From Palsa-504 sp963808315 (lineage in GTDB: Bacteria; Actinomycetota; Actinomycetes; Streptosporangiales; Streptosporangiaceae), in NCBI GenBank assembly GCA_963808315.1, contig CAWEFK010000044.1, positions 1 through 64,000 on the forward strand: DNA of 64,000 nucleotides, written 5' to 3'. A program made the position numbers and the translations under genes. Of this stretch, positions 1 to 9,563 are shown piece after piece. Position 1 is the stretch's first letter. Every line of letters starts with the position of its first letter. The notes below the pieces were generated by a model. The model was not told the origin of the DNA, did no database searches, and worked only from the letters and a program-made list of their open reading frames with translations.

Positions 1-100
1 ACCTTTTGGCCACTTTGTTCTGCCAGATAAGTTTCTGTCCTGACCGGATATCCATGTCTCCTCCATGGGCATGACAACAAACCGCAGGGCGCGTGTTCGC

Positions 101-1096
101 TTATTCTGCTCCGGCGCGGTGGCCCTTGAAGACCTGCTGGTGATGCCAGGTGATGTACACGACGTCCACGGCGGGCTGGCGCGGCCGCGGGATCAGCAGT
201 GGCTTGCCTGCGAGGGCGTCCACGGCTCGGCCCGCTTCGCTCCTGGCCACGTACAGGCTGGACACGCGGATCTGCCGCTCCTCGGTGATGCCCAGGACAC
301 CCAGGTCGAACAGCGCGTGGTGCAGCGCGCACAGGGCCAGCGCGTTCGGTAGCTCGTCGGGGCCGCGCTGGCTGTGCCATCGGACGTGCGCCGCCTCGAT
401 GCCGACGGGATGGCGGCCGAGTGCCCCGTCGTACCCGCACATCGCGCACTGGTAAGCGTATGCGCGCAGGACCTCCTCGGCGAAGCCGCGGCGGCGCTGC
501 CGTGGATGGCCGGCACCGGGGGCCTCGTCGTGGCCGGCTAGGTCGAGGGCGGGCACGTCTAGGTCGACCGCCGCGCAGATCAGGTCGGCCAGGACGGGGG
601 TGAAGTGCCGGTCCAGGAGCAGCCGGGCGGCCGCCGCTAGAGTTCGCGGGTCGGCCAGGAGCCGTTCCACGGGAGCATGCAGACGGCCTACCGCTCCTCG
701 CTCCAGCAGCCAGCCGCGGCGTTCGGGGGCATCCGGGCCGATTACGCTGCCGGTCGCGTCGCGCAGATCCCACAGCTCTCGTTCCAGGTGAACGAACGGC
801 ATGGCCGCTCGCTGCCGGGCCGCGGCTGGACTGGCGACGGGCGGGCCGAAATCGTTGATCAGCTGGCTGACGGGCTCCTCCGCCTGCTGGTAGCTGGCGG
901 AGCTGCTGCCGGTCGCCGCGAACTGGCCGAACAGCCACAACAGCAGCAACGGCTTGTGCGGCACCCTGACCTGGCCGACTTGGGCCTGTCGCAGCCCGGC
1001 CAGCCGCGCCATCAGCTCGTCGCGAGTCATCAGTCGAGGCTGCCACGACCGGGGCCGTTCCGCACGGAACATGGGGAGTCTGGGCCGGGCTGACAT
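101..1096 (-). CDS. ScoMcrA-like HNH restriction endonuclease (type IV)
   Basis: 331 residues. The N-terminal part carries the HKPLLLLWLFGQF block (from about residue 48) typical of the sulfur-binding domain of ScoMcrA-type enzymes, which cut phosphorothioated or methylated foreign DNA. The C-terminal HNH nuclease is visible: CxxC at 217-220, EAAH at 234-237, N251 and HH at 259-260. Met23 (position 1030) is a more family-like start than the first Met; neither has a clear ribosome site. No dnd genes are nearby, so self-DNA modification is not shown. A shortened copy of its 5' end lies at 11948-12085. Family assignment is confident; substrate is inferred. Confidence 0.82.
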   Translation of the reverse strand: MSARPRLPMFRAERPRSWQPRLMTRDELMARLAGLRQAQVGQVRVPHKPLLLLWLFGQFAATGSSSASYQQAEEPVSQLINDFGPPVASPAAARQRAAMPFVHLERELWDLRDATGSVIGPDAPERRGWLLERGAVGRLHAPVERLLADPRTLAAAARLLLDRHFTPVLADLICAAVDLDVPALDLAGHDEAPGAGHPRQRRRGFAEEVLRAYAYQCAMCGYDGALGRHPVGIEAAHVRWHSQRGPDELPNALALCALHHALFDLGVLGITEERQIRVSSLYVARSEAGRAVDALAGKPLLIPRPRQPAVDVVYITWHHQQVFKGHRAGAE

Positions 1097-1097
1097 T

Positions 1098-1114
1098 GTG
1101 GGCCGTTCGGCATA
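1098..1114. repeat. Short intergenic repeat, degenerate copy
   Basis: GGGCCGTTCGGCATA, just upstream of the endonuclease gene. It matches the core of the window-wide GGTTCGTTCGG motif (better copies at 10779, 12783, 33325, 56912). Confidence 0.5.
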
Positions 1115-1117
1115 GAT

Positions 1118-1440
1118 TCAGTGACTGAGCGGGCAGCGGTCGCGGTCTGGAGCTGGGTCACGATCTGGACGGCTTGGTCGTGGCCGCCGGTTTAGTTCGG
1201 CCGCGGGGGGGCTAGCTCGTTGGGGTGATAGTGGCAGGCGTGGCTGAGCGCGGCGAAGAGGTAGGCGGCACGGCCACCCGGCTTGTCCCGATGCCGGTAA
1301 ACGAACGACATCAGGCGGGTGCCGCGGCGCACGCCCCAGGACAGCTGGACCAGGTTCCAGTGGGCAGGGCCGCCGCGTAGGGGAACGACAGGTCAGGCAG
1401 CGGGACGAACGTCTGCTGGCGCGCGGCGGCTTCGATAACC
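1118..1440 (-). pseudogene. Decayed gene of unknown family, C-terminal part
   Basis: The minus strand, read across frames, gives a coherent protein tail containing WNLVQLSWGVRRGTRLMSFV, then YRHRDKPGGRAAYLFAALSH and HACHYHPNELAP, but at least two single-base shifts and an in-frame stop break it. A second fragment of the same family ends at 20836-20993 and extends it through TAAELTGWLDQAAPLVTQLQ to a stop. I do not recognise the family. Its position directly beside the endonuclease gene here, and the nearby recurrence of both as fragments elsewhere, suggest the two once travelled together; that is inference. Confidence 0.5.
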
Positions 1441-1757
1441 GGATCTTCCTAATTAAATACCAGCCGAGCGACGGCAAAAGTACGGTTATTTACCGATATG
1501 AGTGTTTTGAAAATTGTGATGCCCACGTGCCCACAGCGCACGAATACGGGGGAAGTGAAAGCACTATTTATCAAGTTATATTCCGCGTCTGGTTATCGCA
1601 TCTGCCGGTTGTCTATTAGGATCATTTCGATGGAGCAGTATAAAAAGGCCTTATTGCTGACTTTGGGTGTGGACAGCGCGGTGCGGGCGCTGCGGCGTGG
1701 GGTCGGGGCTCCTGACGCCCGCTGTTGGGATGCTCCCCTAGTTATCACGAGGATTTC
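1441..1757. other. AT-rich intergenic region upstream of the TPR gene
   Basis: About 300 bases of much lower GC than the surroundings, with runs such as TTTTGAAAATTG and AGTATAAAAAGG. A short open frame (1498-1761) exists but its codon use is unlike the neighbours, so I read this as regulatory or imported DNA carrying the promoter of the next gene rather than a gene. Confidence 0.4.
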
Positions 1758-4442
1758 ATGATGCGGCGCTTAAGAGCTGTTGTGCTCGCTGTCGTGGCAG
1801 CACTAGCTGTCGCGCTGCCCACGATTCTCGCGGCCGCAAGAGTCAAGGCACCGCTCGTCCTGGCCGCTTCCGCCGCGATGGCGGCGATCTTCGCCATCTT
1901 TGTCACCTACTGGAGAGACTCGCTGATCGAACTGCTGCGGCGAGATCGACGCGACCAGGTGGCGCTCCGGGGTGGTTGCATGATGGTCAACAACCGGCTT
2001 CCGCTTGTCCGCAACGTCAGCGATCCGACGGTCCTGGGGGTCCATCCCGCCAGGCGTCTCCCGGCCGGGATTCCCGCCGAAGCTCATGCGGGTGCTGCCA
2101 GCCAGCCGCTTTACGTCCCGCGCGACATCGACGCCGATTTGCGTGAGTTCCTCGCGGCCCCGGGTTTTGTGCTGATCGCCGGTGACTCCACCGCTGGCAA
2201 ATCGCGTACCGCGTTCGAGGCGGTAGCCGCTGCCCTCCCCGACCACACGCTGGTGGCGGTCCAGGAGAGGAAAGCCCTCGACTCCGTGATCTCGCAGCTA
2301 GAGCAGATGCGCCACGCCGTGCTGTTCCTCGATGATCTCGAACGCTTCCTGGGAGACGGAGGAATAACGCCCAGTACGGTCTTCCAGCTGACCAGCGGGC
2401 GCAAGCACTACCTCGTCGCGACCATCCGGTCAGCGGAACTTGGTAAATACGACAGCACCGATCAAGGTTCCAGGATCGTGGGCCGCGACATCCTGGCCAC
2501 GCTGGCACTCGCCAAGCGCATCGACCTACCGCGGATGTTCTCCGAGTCCGAGCAGCACCGGGCCAAGACGCGCGCGCAGCTCGACGAACGCATCGCCGAG
2601 GCACTGCGGCACGCGGAGAGGTTCGGTTTCGCCGAGTACCTGGCGGCGGGTCCAGAGCTCGTAGCGCGATGGCAGGCCGCGAGGGAAGGCGGTGAGCACG
2701 TGCGCGGTGCGGCTCTGTGCGCCGCCGCGGTGGACTGCCGGCGTGCCGGACTCACCGGTCCGCTGCCCCGCGCCCTGCTGAGCCAGCTAGTCGGTGAGCA
2801 CCTGCCGGTACGCGGCGGCGCGCGCGTCACGGGAGAGACCGAGGAGAGCGCGTGGCGGTGGGCGACCACCGTATGGCAGACCACGGCGCTACTCACCGAG
2901 GTGGAGGGCGGCAACGTCGAGGTATTCGACTACCTGGTCGACGAAGTCTCACGGACGGCGACCTCGCCGGTGTCCGACTCCGTGCTGAGGGCGTGCCTGA
3001 ACAGTGCCGACACCGCCGAGATCATGCGGGTCGGCACCACCGCGCGAGTCCACGCCCGCTATCAGATCGCCCTGGACGCCTACGCGATGGCGCGGATGGC
3101 CCGCACGGCCGCGTCGGGCGCCGACAGCGAGCCCGCACTAGCGGCCTGGGGTCATTACGCCGCGGTCCTACGGGTCATGGGGAGGCTCGAAGAGGCCGAA
3201 CGCGAACACCGCGCGGTATTGCGGGCCAGGCTGGCGACCCTCGGGCCAGACGATCCCGGAACACTGGCCAGCCGGAACAACCTGGCGCTGGTCCTGCACG
3301 ACCTTGGCCGCCTCGCGGAAGCAGAGTCCGAGCACCGCATTGTGCACGAGGTACGCGCGCGAACCCTGGGAGCTGACCACCCGGCGACGCTGACTAACCG
3401 GAACAACCTGGCCATGGTCCTGCATGACCTGGGGCGATTCGACGAAGCTGAGCAGATGCACTGCCAGGTGCTGCGCGCGTACGACACGCTGCCGACGGCA
3501 GCGGACGCCGACGGGACACCGGGCTCGGTCAACACTGCGGCCGTCCTGGCGTCGCTCGGCCGACTCGAGGACGCCGAGGCGGAGCACCGGACCGTACTCG
3601 ACACCTCCACGAGGGTCTTCGGGCCAGATCGGCCGGACGCGCTAACTAGCAAAGGCAGCCCCACGCTGGTCTTGCATGCGCCGGAACGGCTGCGCGAGGC
3701 GGTCGAGTTGCACAGGTCGGTATACGAAAGGCTCCGGCGAGTGCTCGGCTCAGTTCATCCGACCACCCTGACCGCCTTGTCGAACCTCGCCGTGGTGCAG
3801 CACGCCATCGGCGAAGTTTCGGCCGCCGAGAGCGCCCACAGCGAAACCATCGCTGGCTTCTCTCGGGTCCTGGGCCGGGACCACCCCTCGACCCTCACCT
3901 GCCTCTCGAATCACGCGGTGGTACTCCAGGCGCTCGACCGGGTCACGGAGGCAGAACGCGAGCATCGTCAGGTGATCGAGGGATTCAGGCGGACGTTCGG
4001 CGATGATCACCCTTCCACCCTGACCAGCCGTAGCTATCTGGCTTCCATGATGTTCTCGCTGGGCCGTATCGACGAGGCGGCCGCCGAGCAGGCACAGGTA
4101 GTGACCGGTTTCAGCAGGATCCTGGGCCTGACGCACCCGTCGACCCTCACCTGCCGGGAGAACCTGGCCGTGACACTGCATTCTCAGGGCCACTTCGAGC
4201 GAGCCCGCAAGGAGCAGGAGGCCGTGCTGGCTGGCTTCACCGCCTTGCACGGTCCCAGCCATCCATCGACGCTTACCAGCCTTTCCAACCTCGCAGTTAT
4301 GCTCCATTCTGTGGGGCAGTACGAAGAAGCTGTTGCTGATGGTGAGGCTGTTCTCTCCGGATTCATTCAGCTTCTAGGCCCGCAGCATCCGCGCACCATC
4401 CGAGCAGAGCAAATTCTTGGGTCGTTGCGGAACGATGCCTAA
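1758..4442 (+). CDS. Membrane-anchored P-loop NTPase with C-terminal kinesin-light-chain-type TPR repeats
   Basis: About 894 residues. ATG at 1758 is chosen because CGAGGA lies five bases upstream. Two hydrophobic segments (residues about 7-25 and 30-50) precede a P-loop GDSTAGKS near residue 142 and a Walker B VLFLDDLE near 187. From about residue 460 there are eight or more 42-residue repeats with the LGxDHPxTLTxxNNLAxxLxxxGRxxEAE pattern, as in TPR_10/TPR_12 proteins. The architecture is STAND-like: an NTPase switch with a protein-binding scaffold. Its partner is unknown. It ends 40 bases before the biosynthetic block on the same strand, so a regulatory or scaffold role there is possible but unproven. 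Confidence 0.75.
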   Translation: MMRRLRAVVLAVVAALAVALPTILAAARVKAPLVLAASAAMAAIFAIFVTYWRDSLIELLRRDRRDQVALRGGCMMVNNRLPLVRNVSDPTVLGVHPARRLPAGIPAEAHAGAASQPLYVPRDIDADLREFLAAPGFVLIAGDSTAGKSRTAFEAVAAALPDHTLVAVQERKALDSVISQLEQMRHAVLFLDDLERFLGDGGITPSTVFQLTSGRKHYLVATIRSAELGKYDSTDQGSRIVGRDILATLALAKRIDLPRMFSESEQHRAKTRAQLDERIAEALRHAERFGFAEYLAAGPELVARWQAAREGGEHVRGAALCAAAVDCRRAGLTGPLPRALLSQLVGEHLPVRGGARVTGETEESAWRWATTVWQTTALLTEVEGGNVEVFDYLVDEVSRTATSPVSDSVLRACLNSADTAEIMRVGTTARVHARYQIALDAYAMARMARTAASGADSEPALAAWGHYAAVLRVMGRLEEAEREHRAVLRARLATLGPDDPGTLASRNNLALVLHDLGRLAEAESEHRIVHEVRARTLGADHPATLTNRNNLAMVLHDLGRFDEAEQMHCQVLRAYDTLPTAADADGTPGSVNTAAVLASLGRLEDAEAEHRTVLDTSTRVFGPDRPDALTSKGSPTLVLHAPERLREAVELHRSVYERLRRVLGSVHPTTLTALSNLAVVQHAIGEVSAAESAHSETIAGFSRVLGRDHPSTLTCLSNHAVVLQALDRVTEAEREHRQVIEGFRRTFGDDHPSTLTSRSYLASMMFSLGRIDEAAAEQAQVVTGFSRILGLTHPSTLTCRENLAVTLHSQGHFERARKEQEAVLAGFTALHGPSHPSTLTSLSNLAVMLHSVGQYEEAVADGEAVLSGFIQLLGPQHPRTIRAEQILGSLRNDA

Positions 4443-4446
4443 GCTG

Positions 4447-4474
4447 TTGACAGCCTCCATACGCCGCTTACACT
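4447..4474 (+). promoter_or_regulatory. Sigma70-type promoter of the cysteine-synthase-like gene
   Basis: TTGACA (4447-4452), 16-base spacer, TACACT (4469-4474). The predicted start falls at the ATG at 4482, so the message may be leaderless. An 11-base direct repeat CTATTATGCGG (4477 and 4498) overlaps the start region. Confidence 0.5.
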
Positions 4475-4481
4475 CTCTATT

Positions 4482-5360
4482 ATGCGGGGTAGTAATGCTA
4501 TTATGCGGAGGAGCGAATTCCCTACTCCAATGATCATGGATCCGCAGGGAATTTACCTGAAATGCGAGTTCCTCCATCCCGGCCGAAGCCACAAGGCGCG
4601 AGTCGCTCGCAGTCTGGTTGACGACGCGGAGGCCAGGGGTTATATCGGGGGTACGGCGAGCCGGGTCTTGCTGGAACGCACCGGCGGGAACCTTGGTGTC
4701 AGCCTGGCCATCGAGTCCAGGGTCCGCGGGTATTCGCTGACGCTGGTCACCGATCCCGGCTACTCGGCCGCGAAGAAGTCGATGGCCCGGCGTTTCGGCG
4801 CGAACGTGCTAGATCGTGACGTCACGTTCCCGGGGTGCCGGGACAACGGCGAGGCGATCGCCGAGATCCTGCGGCGCGACGGAGACCGCTACCACTACCT
4901 TGACCAGTTCGGCAACCCCGCGAATCCTCGGACGCACGAACTGTGCACCGGGCCTGAGATCGCGGACCAGCTCAGGTCCTATGGTGTCGATTCCGAGGCG
5001 ACTATCGTCCTCGTCTGCGGTCTAGGCACCGGCGCGACGATGCGCGGTGTCAGCGCCGCCCTGGAGAGATGGTTCTCCAGGGTGCGCAAGATCGGGGTCC
5101 AGCCGCCGAACTGCGACCTGAAGGCGGGCGTCTATAACGATCACCCGTTCCAGGGAATCGCGGTGGGTCAGCCGGCTCCGTTCTTCGACGTCGCGGACCT
5201 GGACGACGTGATCCCGGTGACCGCCGAGCAGGCTGCGGACGCGCAGGACTACCTCCTGGCCAGGCATCGCTTCGATGTCGGGCCAAGCAGCCTCGCCAAC
5301 TTCGCCGCGCTCCGCTCACTGCGATCGTCCACCGGCGCCAGGACGACTCAATCTACGTGA
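4482..5360 (+). CDS. Cysteine-synthase-like PLP enzyme (fold type II)
   Basis: 292 residues, intact. Family marks are the PLP lysine in GRSHKAR (about residue 37), the substrate loop TGGNLG (67-72; TSGNTG in most CysK) and the phosphate-binding GTGATMRG (about 183). These enzymes replace the beta-substituent of O-acetyl- or O-phospho-serine with a nucleophile. The deviations from the standard PGGSxKDR and TSGNTG motifs suggest a specialised rather than housekeeping enzyme. A serine acetyltransferase gene follows 27 bases later, a logical supplier of O-acetylserine. ATG 4503 is an alternative start. The nucleophile is unknown. Confidence 0.8.
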   Translation: MRGSNAIMRRSEFPTPMIMDPQGIYLKCEFLHPGRSHKARVARSLVDDAEARGYIGGTASRVLLERTGGNLGVSLAIESRVRGYSLTLVTDPGYSAAKKSMARRFGANVLDRDVTFPGCRDNGEAIAEILRRDGDRYHYLDQFGNPANPRTHELCTGPEIADQLRSYGVDSEATIVLVCGLGTGATMRGVSAALERWFSRVRKIGVQPPNCDLKAGVYNDHPFQGIAVGQPAPFFDVADLDDVIPVTAEQAADAQDYLLARHRFDVGPSSLANFAALRSLRSSTGARTTQST

Positions 5361-5387
5361 CGTTGCTTTTCGACAGGGGGGAAGACT

Positions 5388-6112
5388 ATGCGTCCTGACT
5401 TAAACAAGCGCATCTGGACTGAAGTGGACTCACTGATCGCCAGCATCTTGCCGCATGCTGGCTTATGCGAAGGTGAGCCCTGGCCCCGTACGGCAAGCCG
5501 CGGCTTCCGCCATGCCAGCAGTTCTCGAAGATCTTCAAGCGCTCGCGGCCAGGGACAGCGCCGCGAGGGACGGACCAGACTACGTCTGGAGCAGCTATCT
5601 GAGCTTCCACGCACTGCTGGCGTACCGAGTCGCACACGCGATCCATAGCCTCGGATTTCCTGCACGTGATGGGTTCCGGGCCAACGCCGACATCGTCTGC
5701 GCAGCGCGATGTATAGCCGAGGAAGCCAAGGCGCGGACGGGGGTGGAGATTCACCCGGCGGCTTCCATCGGCCGTCGGATGATCATCGACCACGGCTGGG
5801 GAACAGTGATAGGCGAGCAAGCGCGGGTCGGAGACGACTGCTACTTCTGCAGAACGTGACCCTGGGCTGCCGACGGATAGGCGGCCCGTATAGCGCCGGC
5901 GAGCGACGTCACCCGACGATCGGAATCGCGTGGTACTGGCGGGTGACGTGTGGGTATTCGGCCCGATGACAATCGGCGACGACTGCCAGATCGATCCCGG
6001 CGCGCGCATATCCAATGACATCCCCCCAGGCGCTCACGTGCGTGTCGTCACTAAGCTCCAGGTTACCGAGTTCGTCAGCCGGTTGAGCCCGAGCGGATCG
6101 GTAGCTCCATGA
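5388..6112 (+). pseudogene. Serine O-acetyltransferase, frameshifted
   Basis: Starts at ATG 5388 after GGGGAAG. Read through three frame changes it gives an N-terminal helix region (IWTEVDSLIA), then DYVWSSYLSFHALLAYRVAH, the left-handed beta-helix hexapeptides around EIHPAASIGRRMIIDHGWG, LQNVTLGCRRIG and FGPMTIGDDCQIDPGARI, i.e. a complete CysE/EpsC-type acetyltransferase (serine + acetyl-CoA to O-acetylserine). Shifts fall near 5450, 5845 and 5925. All conserved blocks survive, so this is either very recent inactivation or sequence error. It sits between the CysK-like and PatB-like genes on one strand. Confidence 0.78.
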
Positions 6113-6128
6113 GAATAGCCATTCGCTA

Positions 6129-7238
6129 GTGCCGCTGACAGAATCGGAGCTGCACGTGCGGCGGAGCTTGAAATGGAGTCGCGCCGGACCTGGTCTTGTG
6201 CCGGTGGATGTCGCCGAGGCGGACTTCGCCGTGGCCGAGCCGATTCGCGAGGCACTCGTCACCGCGGTCACCCGTTCGGACCTGGGGTATCCCGACTTCG
6301 ATTCCGCTCGAGGCGGTCCTGCGCGGCTCGCGGAGGTCTTCGCCGACCGCATGCGAAGCAAGTTCGACGTGCCGGTCGATCCTGGGCGCGTCGAAGTATG
6401 CGCGCAGGTCATGCAGGCTTTGTGCTGTGCCATCCTCGCCTTCAGCAGACCTGGCGACCGGGTACTTGTCCACGAGCCGACTTATCCCCCGATCTTGCGC
6501 TCCATAGAAAGTCTCGACCGCAGGGCAATGGTCGTGCCGGTGGGCGCCGAAGACAGCGAGGAAATCCCGACCGGAAGCACTGCTGCCAGCAGAGCGGGTA
6601 GCTGTCATTGTGCTCTGCAACCCGCACAATCCGACCGGGAGGCAATTCGGCGTCGGCCAGCTGGGCGCGCTTGCCGCGCTGGCGGACCGGCACGGATCGG
6701 TGATCTTCGCCGATGAGATCCATCACGACATGACATACGAGACGTCCCACCGCTCTATCGCGGCATTGGACGGGGCCGCCGACCGCACCATCGTGTTCAC
6801 TTCCGCCGCGAAGAGTTTCAACATACCGGGCTTGCGTTGCGCTGTGGGACATTTCGGCAGTTCTGTCCTTTTGCGCCGGTTCCGGGAGCTGCCATGGCAC
6901 TTGAGAAGTGGGGCGGGAATCCTGGGGATCGAAGCAACCATCGCGGCGTGGTCGGCATGCGAGCTCTTGGCTGGACGCCTTCCGACTGCAGCTGAGCCGA
7001 AACCGCAGCCTAGTTACGGAAGCGTTGCTGGCGAGCGGTTGCGGTTACACGCCACCGCAGGCTACCTACTTCGCGTGGATCAGACCTCCGCGGTAACGCC
7101 GTTCACTCTGATCCCGTCGGTTACTTGGCTAAACACCAGAATGTCATCTTGCAGGATGGTACCGTTTTTGGACAGAGCTTCACCGGCTTCGCTCGGCTCA
7201 ATTTCGCTGTCCCGAGCGTCGGCTTAGCCACGTTCTAG
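6129..7238 (+). pseudogene. PatB/MalY-like PLP aminotransferase-fold enzyme, frameshifted
   Basis: GTG start at 6129. Blocks in order: LKWSRAGPGLVPVDVAEADF, SDLGYPDF, PTYPPI, CNPHNPTGR, ADEIHHDM, and the PLP-lysine SAAKSFNIPGLR, ending NVILQDGTVFGQSFTGFARL. That is the order of class I/II fold enzymes of the cystathionine beta-lyase (PatB/MalY) branch. At least three shifts (near 6590, 6975 and 7100) break the frame, yet no motif is missing. Family members cleave C-S bonds or transaminate; here it may act on the product of the upstream CysK-like enzyme. Activity is inferred from family only. Confidence 0.75.
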
Positions 7239-7317
7239 CCCGGCTTGTCCAGATATTGCCGCCGGCAGCTTCGCCCGTCGGTTACAATTAACTCGCATTA
7301 GTTTGGGGGTACACACG

Positions 7318-8030
7318 ATGAAGATGATCGGGCTCCTCGGTGGCATGAGCTGGGAGTCGACAGTCACGTACTATCAGGAGCTTAACCGCGGAGTCCGCGA
7401 TCGCCTCGGTGGGCTACACTCGGCCTCCTGCTTGCTTAGCTCCGTCGATTTCGCAGACGTCGAGCGCATGCAGGAGCGTGGGGACTGGGTCCAGGCGGGC
7501 AAGTACCTCGCCGCCACGCGCGCGGTCTAGAACTGGGAGGGGCAGAGTGCGTGGTCCTGTGCACCAATACCATGCATCGTGTCTACGACGCCATCCGAGA
7601 TGCAGTCTCGATCCCCGTCTTGCACATCGCCGACGGCACCGCGCGGCCACTCGAGCAAGCCGGATACCGTACCGTAGGCCTGCTCGGGACACGCTACACC
7701 ATGGAACAGGAGTTCTATAAGTCCCGACTCGTTAAGCGCGGCTTTGACGTCCTAATTCCCGACGAGGACGAACGGGACATAGTCCACCAGGTCATCTATA
7801 CCGAGCTGTGTCTCGGCAAGGTCCTAGACCACTCCAGAGATGCCTATCTGGAGATCGTCGGGTCGCTCGCAACGCGCGGTGCTGAGGCCGTCATCCTGGG
7901 CTGCACGGAAATCGGCTTGCTCCTCAACAAGGCCAATTGCCCGCTGCCGGTGTTCGACACGACACTGCTGCACGTGGAGGCCGCGCTTGACTGGGCCCTC
8001 GACCAGGATCATCCGCCTGCGTCCCCGTGG
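7318..8030 (+). pseudogene. Aspartate/glutamate racemase family enzyme, one frameshift
   Basis: ATG 7318 follows GGGGGT. N-terminal GLLGGMSWESTVTYYQELN, first catalytic cysteine in LCTNTMH (about 7557) and second in LGCTEIG (about 7900) are all present, as in PLP-independent Asp/Glu racemases. One base missing in the GCCGCCACGCGCGCGG stretch near 7515-7525 creates TAG at 7528; restoring it reads AATARGLELGGAECVV, exactly the family pattern. The frame continues without a stop into the next gene's product, so the 3' boundary is approximate. It would invert an acidic or modified amino acid. Confidence 0.78.
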
Positions 8031-9563
8031 GCGCCAGCTGACGAGTGGCAAGCGCCGCTGGACCGGCTAGACCAGGTGCTGGCACAGCGTAGGCGTCTGC
8101 GGCTTCGGGTGGCATGCCCATCGCAGGAGTTCGCCGCAGCAGAGATGGCTTTCGGGGTGTGCCGCTGGCTGTCCTTCTCCCGCGGGATCTGGGAGTCGCT
8201 CACCTTCGGTACCGAACGCGATCTCGCTCTCATCATGCTGCAGGCACCGCGGCTCGGAAGCGGTGTCCTGGACTATCTGTTCACGCTCTTGCCCGCTCAG
8301 GCGCGGGACAGCCAGTCCAGGCACGCGCTCATCGAGATCGATGACGCACGTGATATGCATCTCAGCGAGAAGGTCCTGGCCAGTATCCTCGCTACTCGCG
8401 CGGTTGCGATCCACGTTGGCATGCGCGCGAGCACGGGCATTACGTTGAAGGGCTTTCGTGCTTCTGCATCAAGTCCGCGGATGGCGAACTGGCAGACCGA
8501 CTCGGAATCGACCTGATCGATGCGGAGCCAACGCTTCTCACCTGGGGAACCAAGTCCGGCAGCCGCCAGATGTTCCACCAGACCGATGTCCGCCATCCGC
8601 CCGGCTCGTACCAGCCTGACAAGACTATCGCCAGCCTTGCCGCGACACTTGAACGACCTGACACGACGGTTCGGTCATGGCCGGTGGATGGTGAAAACCG
8701 ACCACGGGTTTGGCAGTGGACATGGGAATGCGTCATCGACACCACTGAACTTCCCGCTCCTCTTACCGCATCGGCTCTGGATAGGGCATTGCGTCCGTGT
8801 GCCGCGGGGGTCTGCGCCGCCGATTACGCAGAGTAGGTCACCTCGGTCGGCGCGATCCGGAACAGGTCATCGGCAGCGGGCCGAAGGCAGGCCCTGCGTT
8901 ACCCTAGTGCGCTCGGGTACCTGCGCCGCGACCGGGATGGCCGGGTAGACGTCACGTTTCTTGGCGTACACGACCAGTTGCTCGGTAGTTCCGGAGATTA
9001 CATCGGCTGCCGGTTCCCGGCCAGTCCGGTGTACCGGACCCTGGTGATGGAGGCCTGCCCGCAAGGTCTTGACTCAGCTGGCGGCCCTTGGCGTCACTGG
9101 CCATGTCGGTGTCGATTTCATCGCCGTGGTTTCCGGCTTCGACAGCACCCGACATGAATCTACGCGACCGAGATTAACTTGCGGCAGACCGGCACTACGC
9201 ACCCGCATCGGACCGCTCGTGCGGTCGTAGCCGGAGACTGGAACTCATCGGGCACGCTAACCGACAGGTCAGGCCGCGAGATCTACTACAAGGGAACCGA
9301 CGGCATCATTTCCTCTCGCTATATAGGCGTCTCGAGCGGAGACTCTGATCGATAGACTGAAGCTATCCCCGGATGTCGCGTTCAATCCGCAAACCGGGCA
9401 CGGCGTGATCCCGCATCTATGGCCGTCACTGGAGCGCTGCGGCAAGGTCGGGGCGACGTTCCTAGCGGCTTCCGCCTCCGAATGCGATGCACTTGAGTGC
9501 GACTTCATATCGCTCATCGAGGACCTCGTCGCGCACGAACGTCCTCCCCCTTGTCACCGGTGA
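8031..9563 (+). pseudogene. PGM1-like ATP-grasp peptide ligase, multiply frameshifted
   Basis: Recognised across frames: a pre-ATP-grasp region (LDYLFTLLPAQARDSQ), then LGIDLIDAEPTLLTWGTKSG and SRQMFHQTDVRHPPG, the nucleotide lysine loop VKTDHGFGSGHGNA, VHDQLLGSSGDYIGCRFPA, LAALGVTGHVGVDFIAV, the metal-binding ATEINLRQTGTTHP, and a C-terminal GVIPHLWPSLERCGKVGATF. This is the order in ATP-grasp ligases related to pheganomycin PGM1, which form peptide bonds through an acyl-phosphate. Shifts occur near 8445, 8655, 8760-8930, 9065 and 9150. It ends TGA 9561, overlapping the convergent gene by ten bases. Start uncertain because it runs on from the racemase frame. Confidence 0.7.

Noticed and set aside
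1498..1761. Possible small peptide gene upstream of the TPR gene, considered as a precursor for the ATP-grasp ligase
   Set aside because: Different base composition, no ribosome site, no leader/core pattern, and far from the ligase gene.
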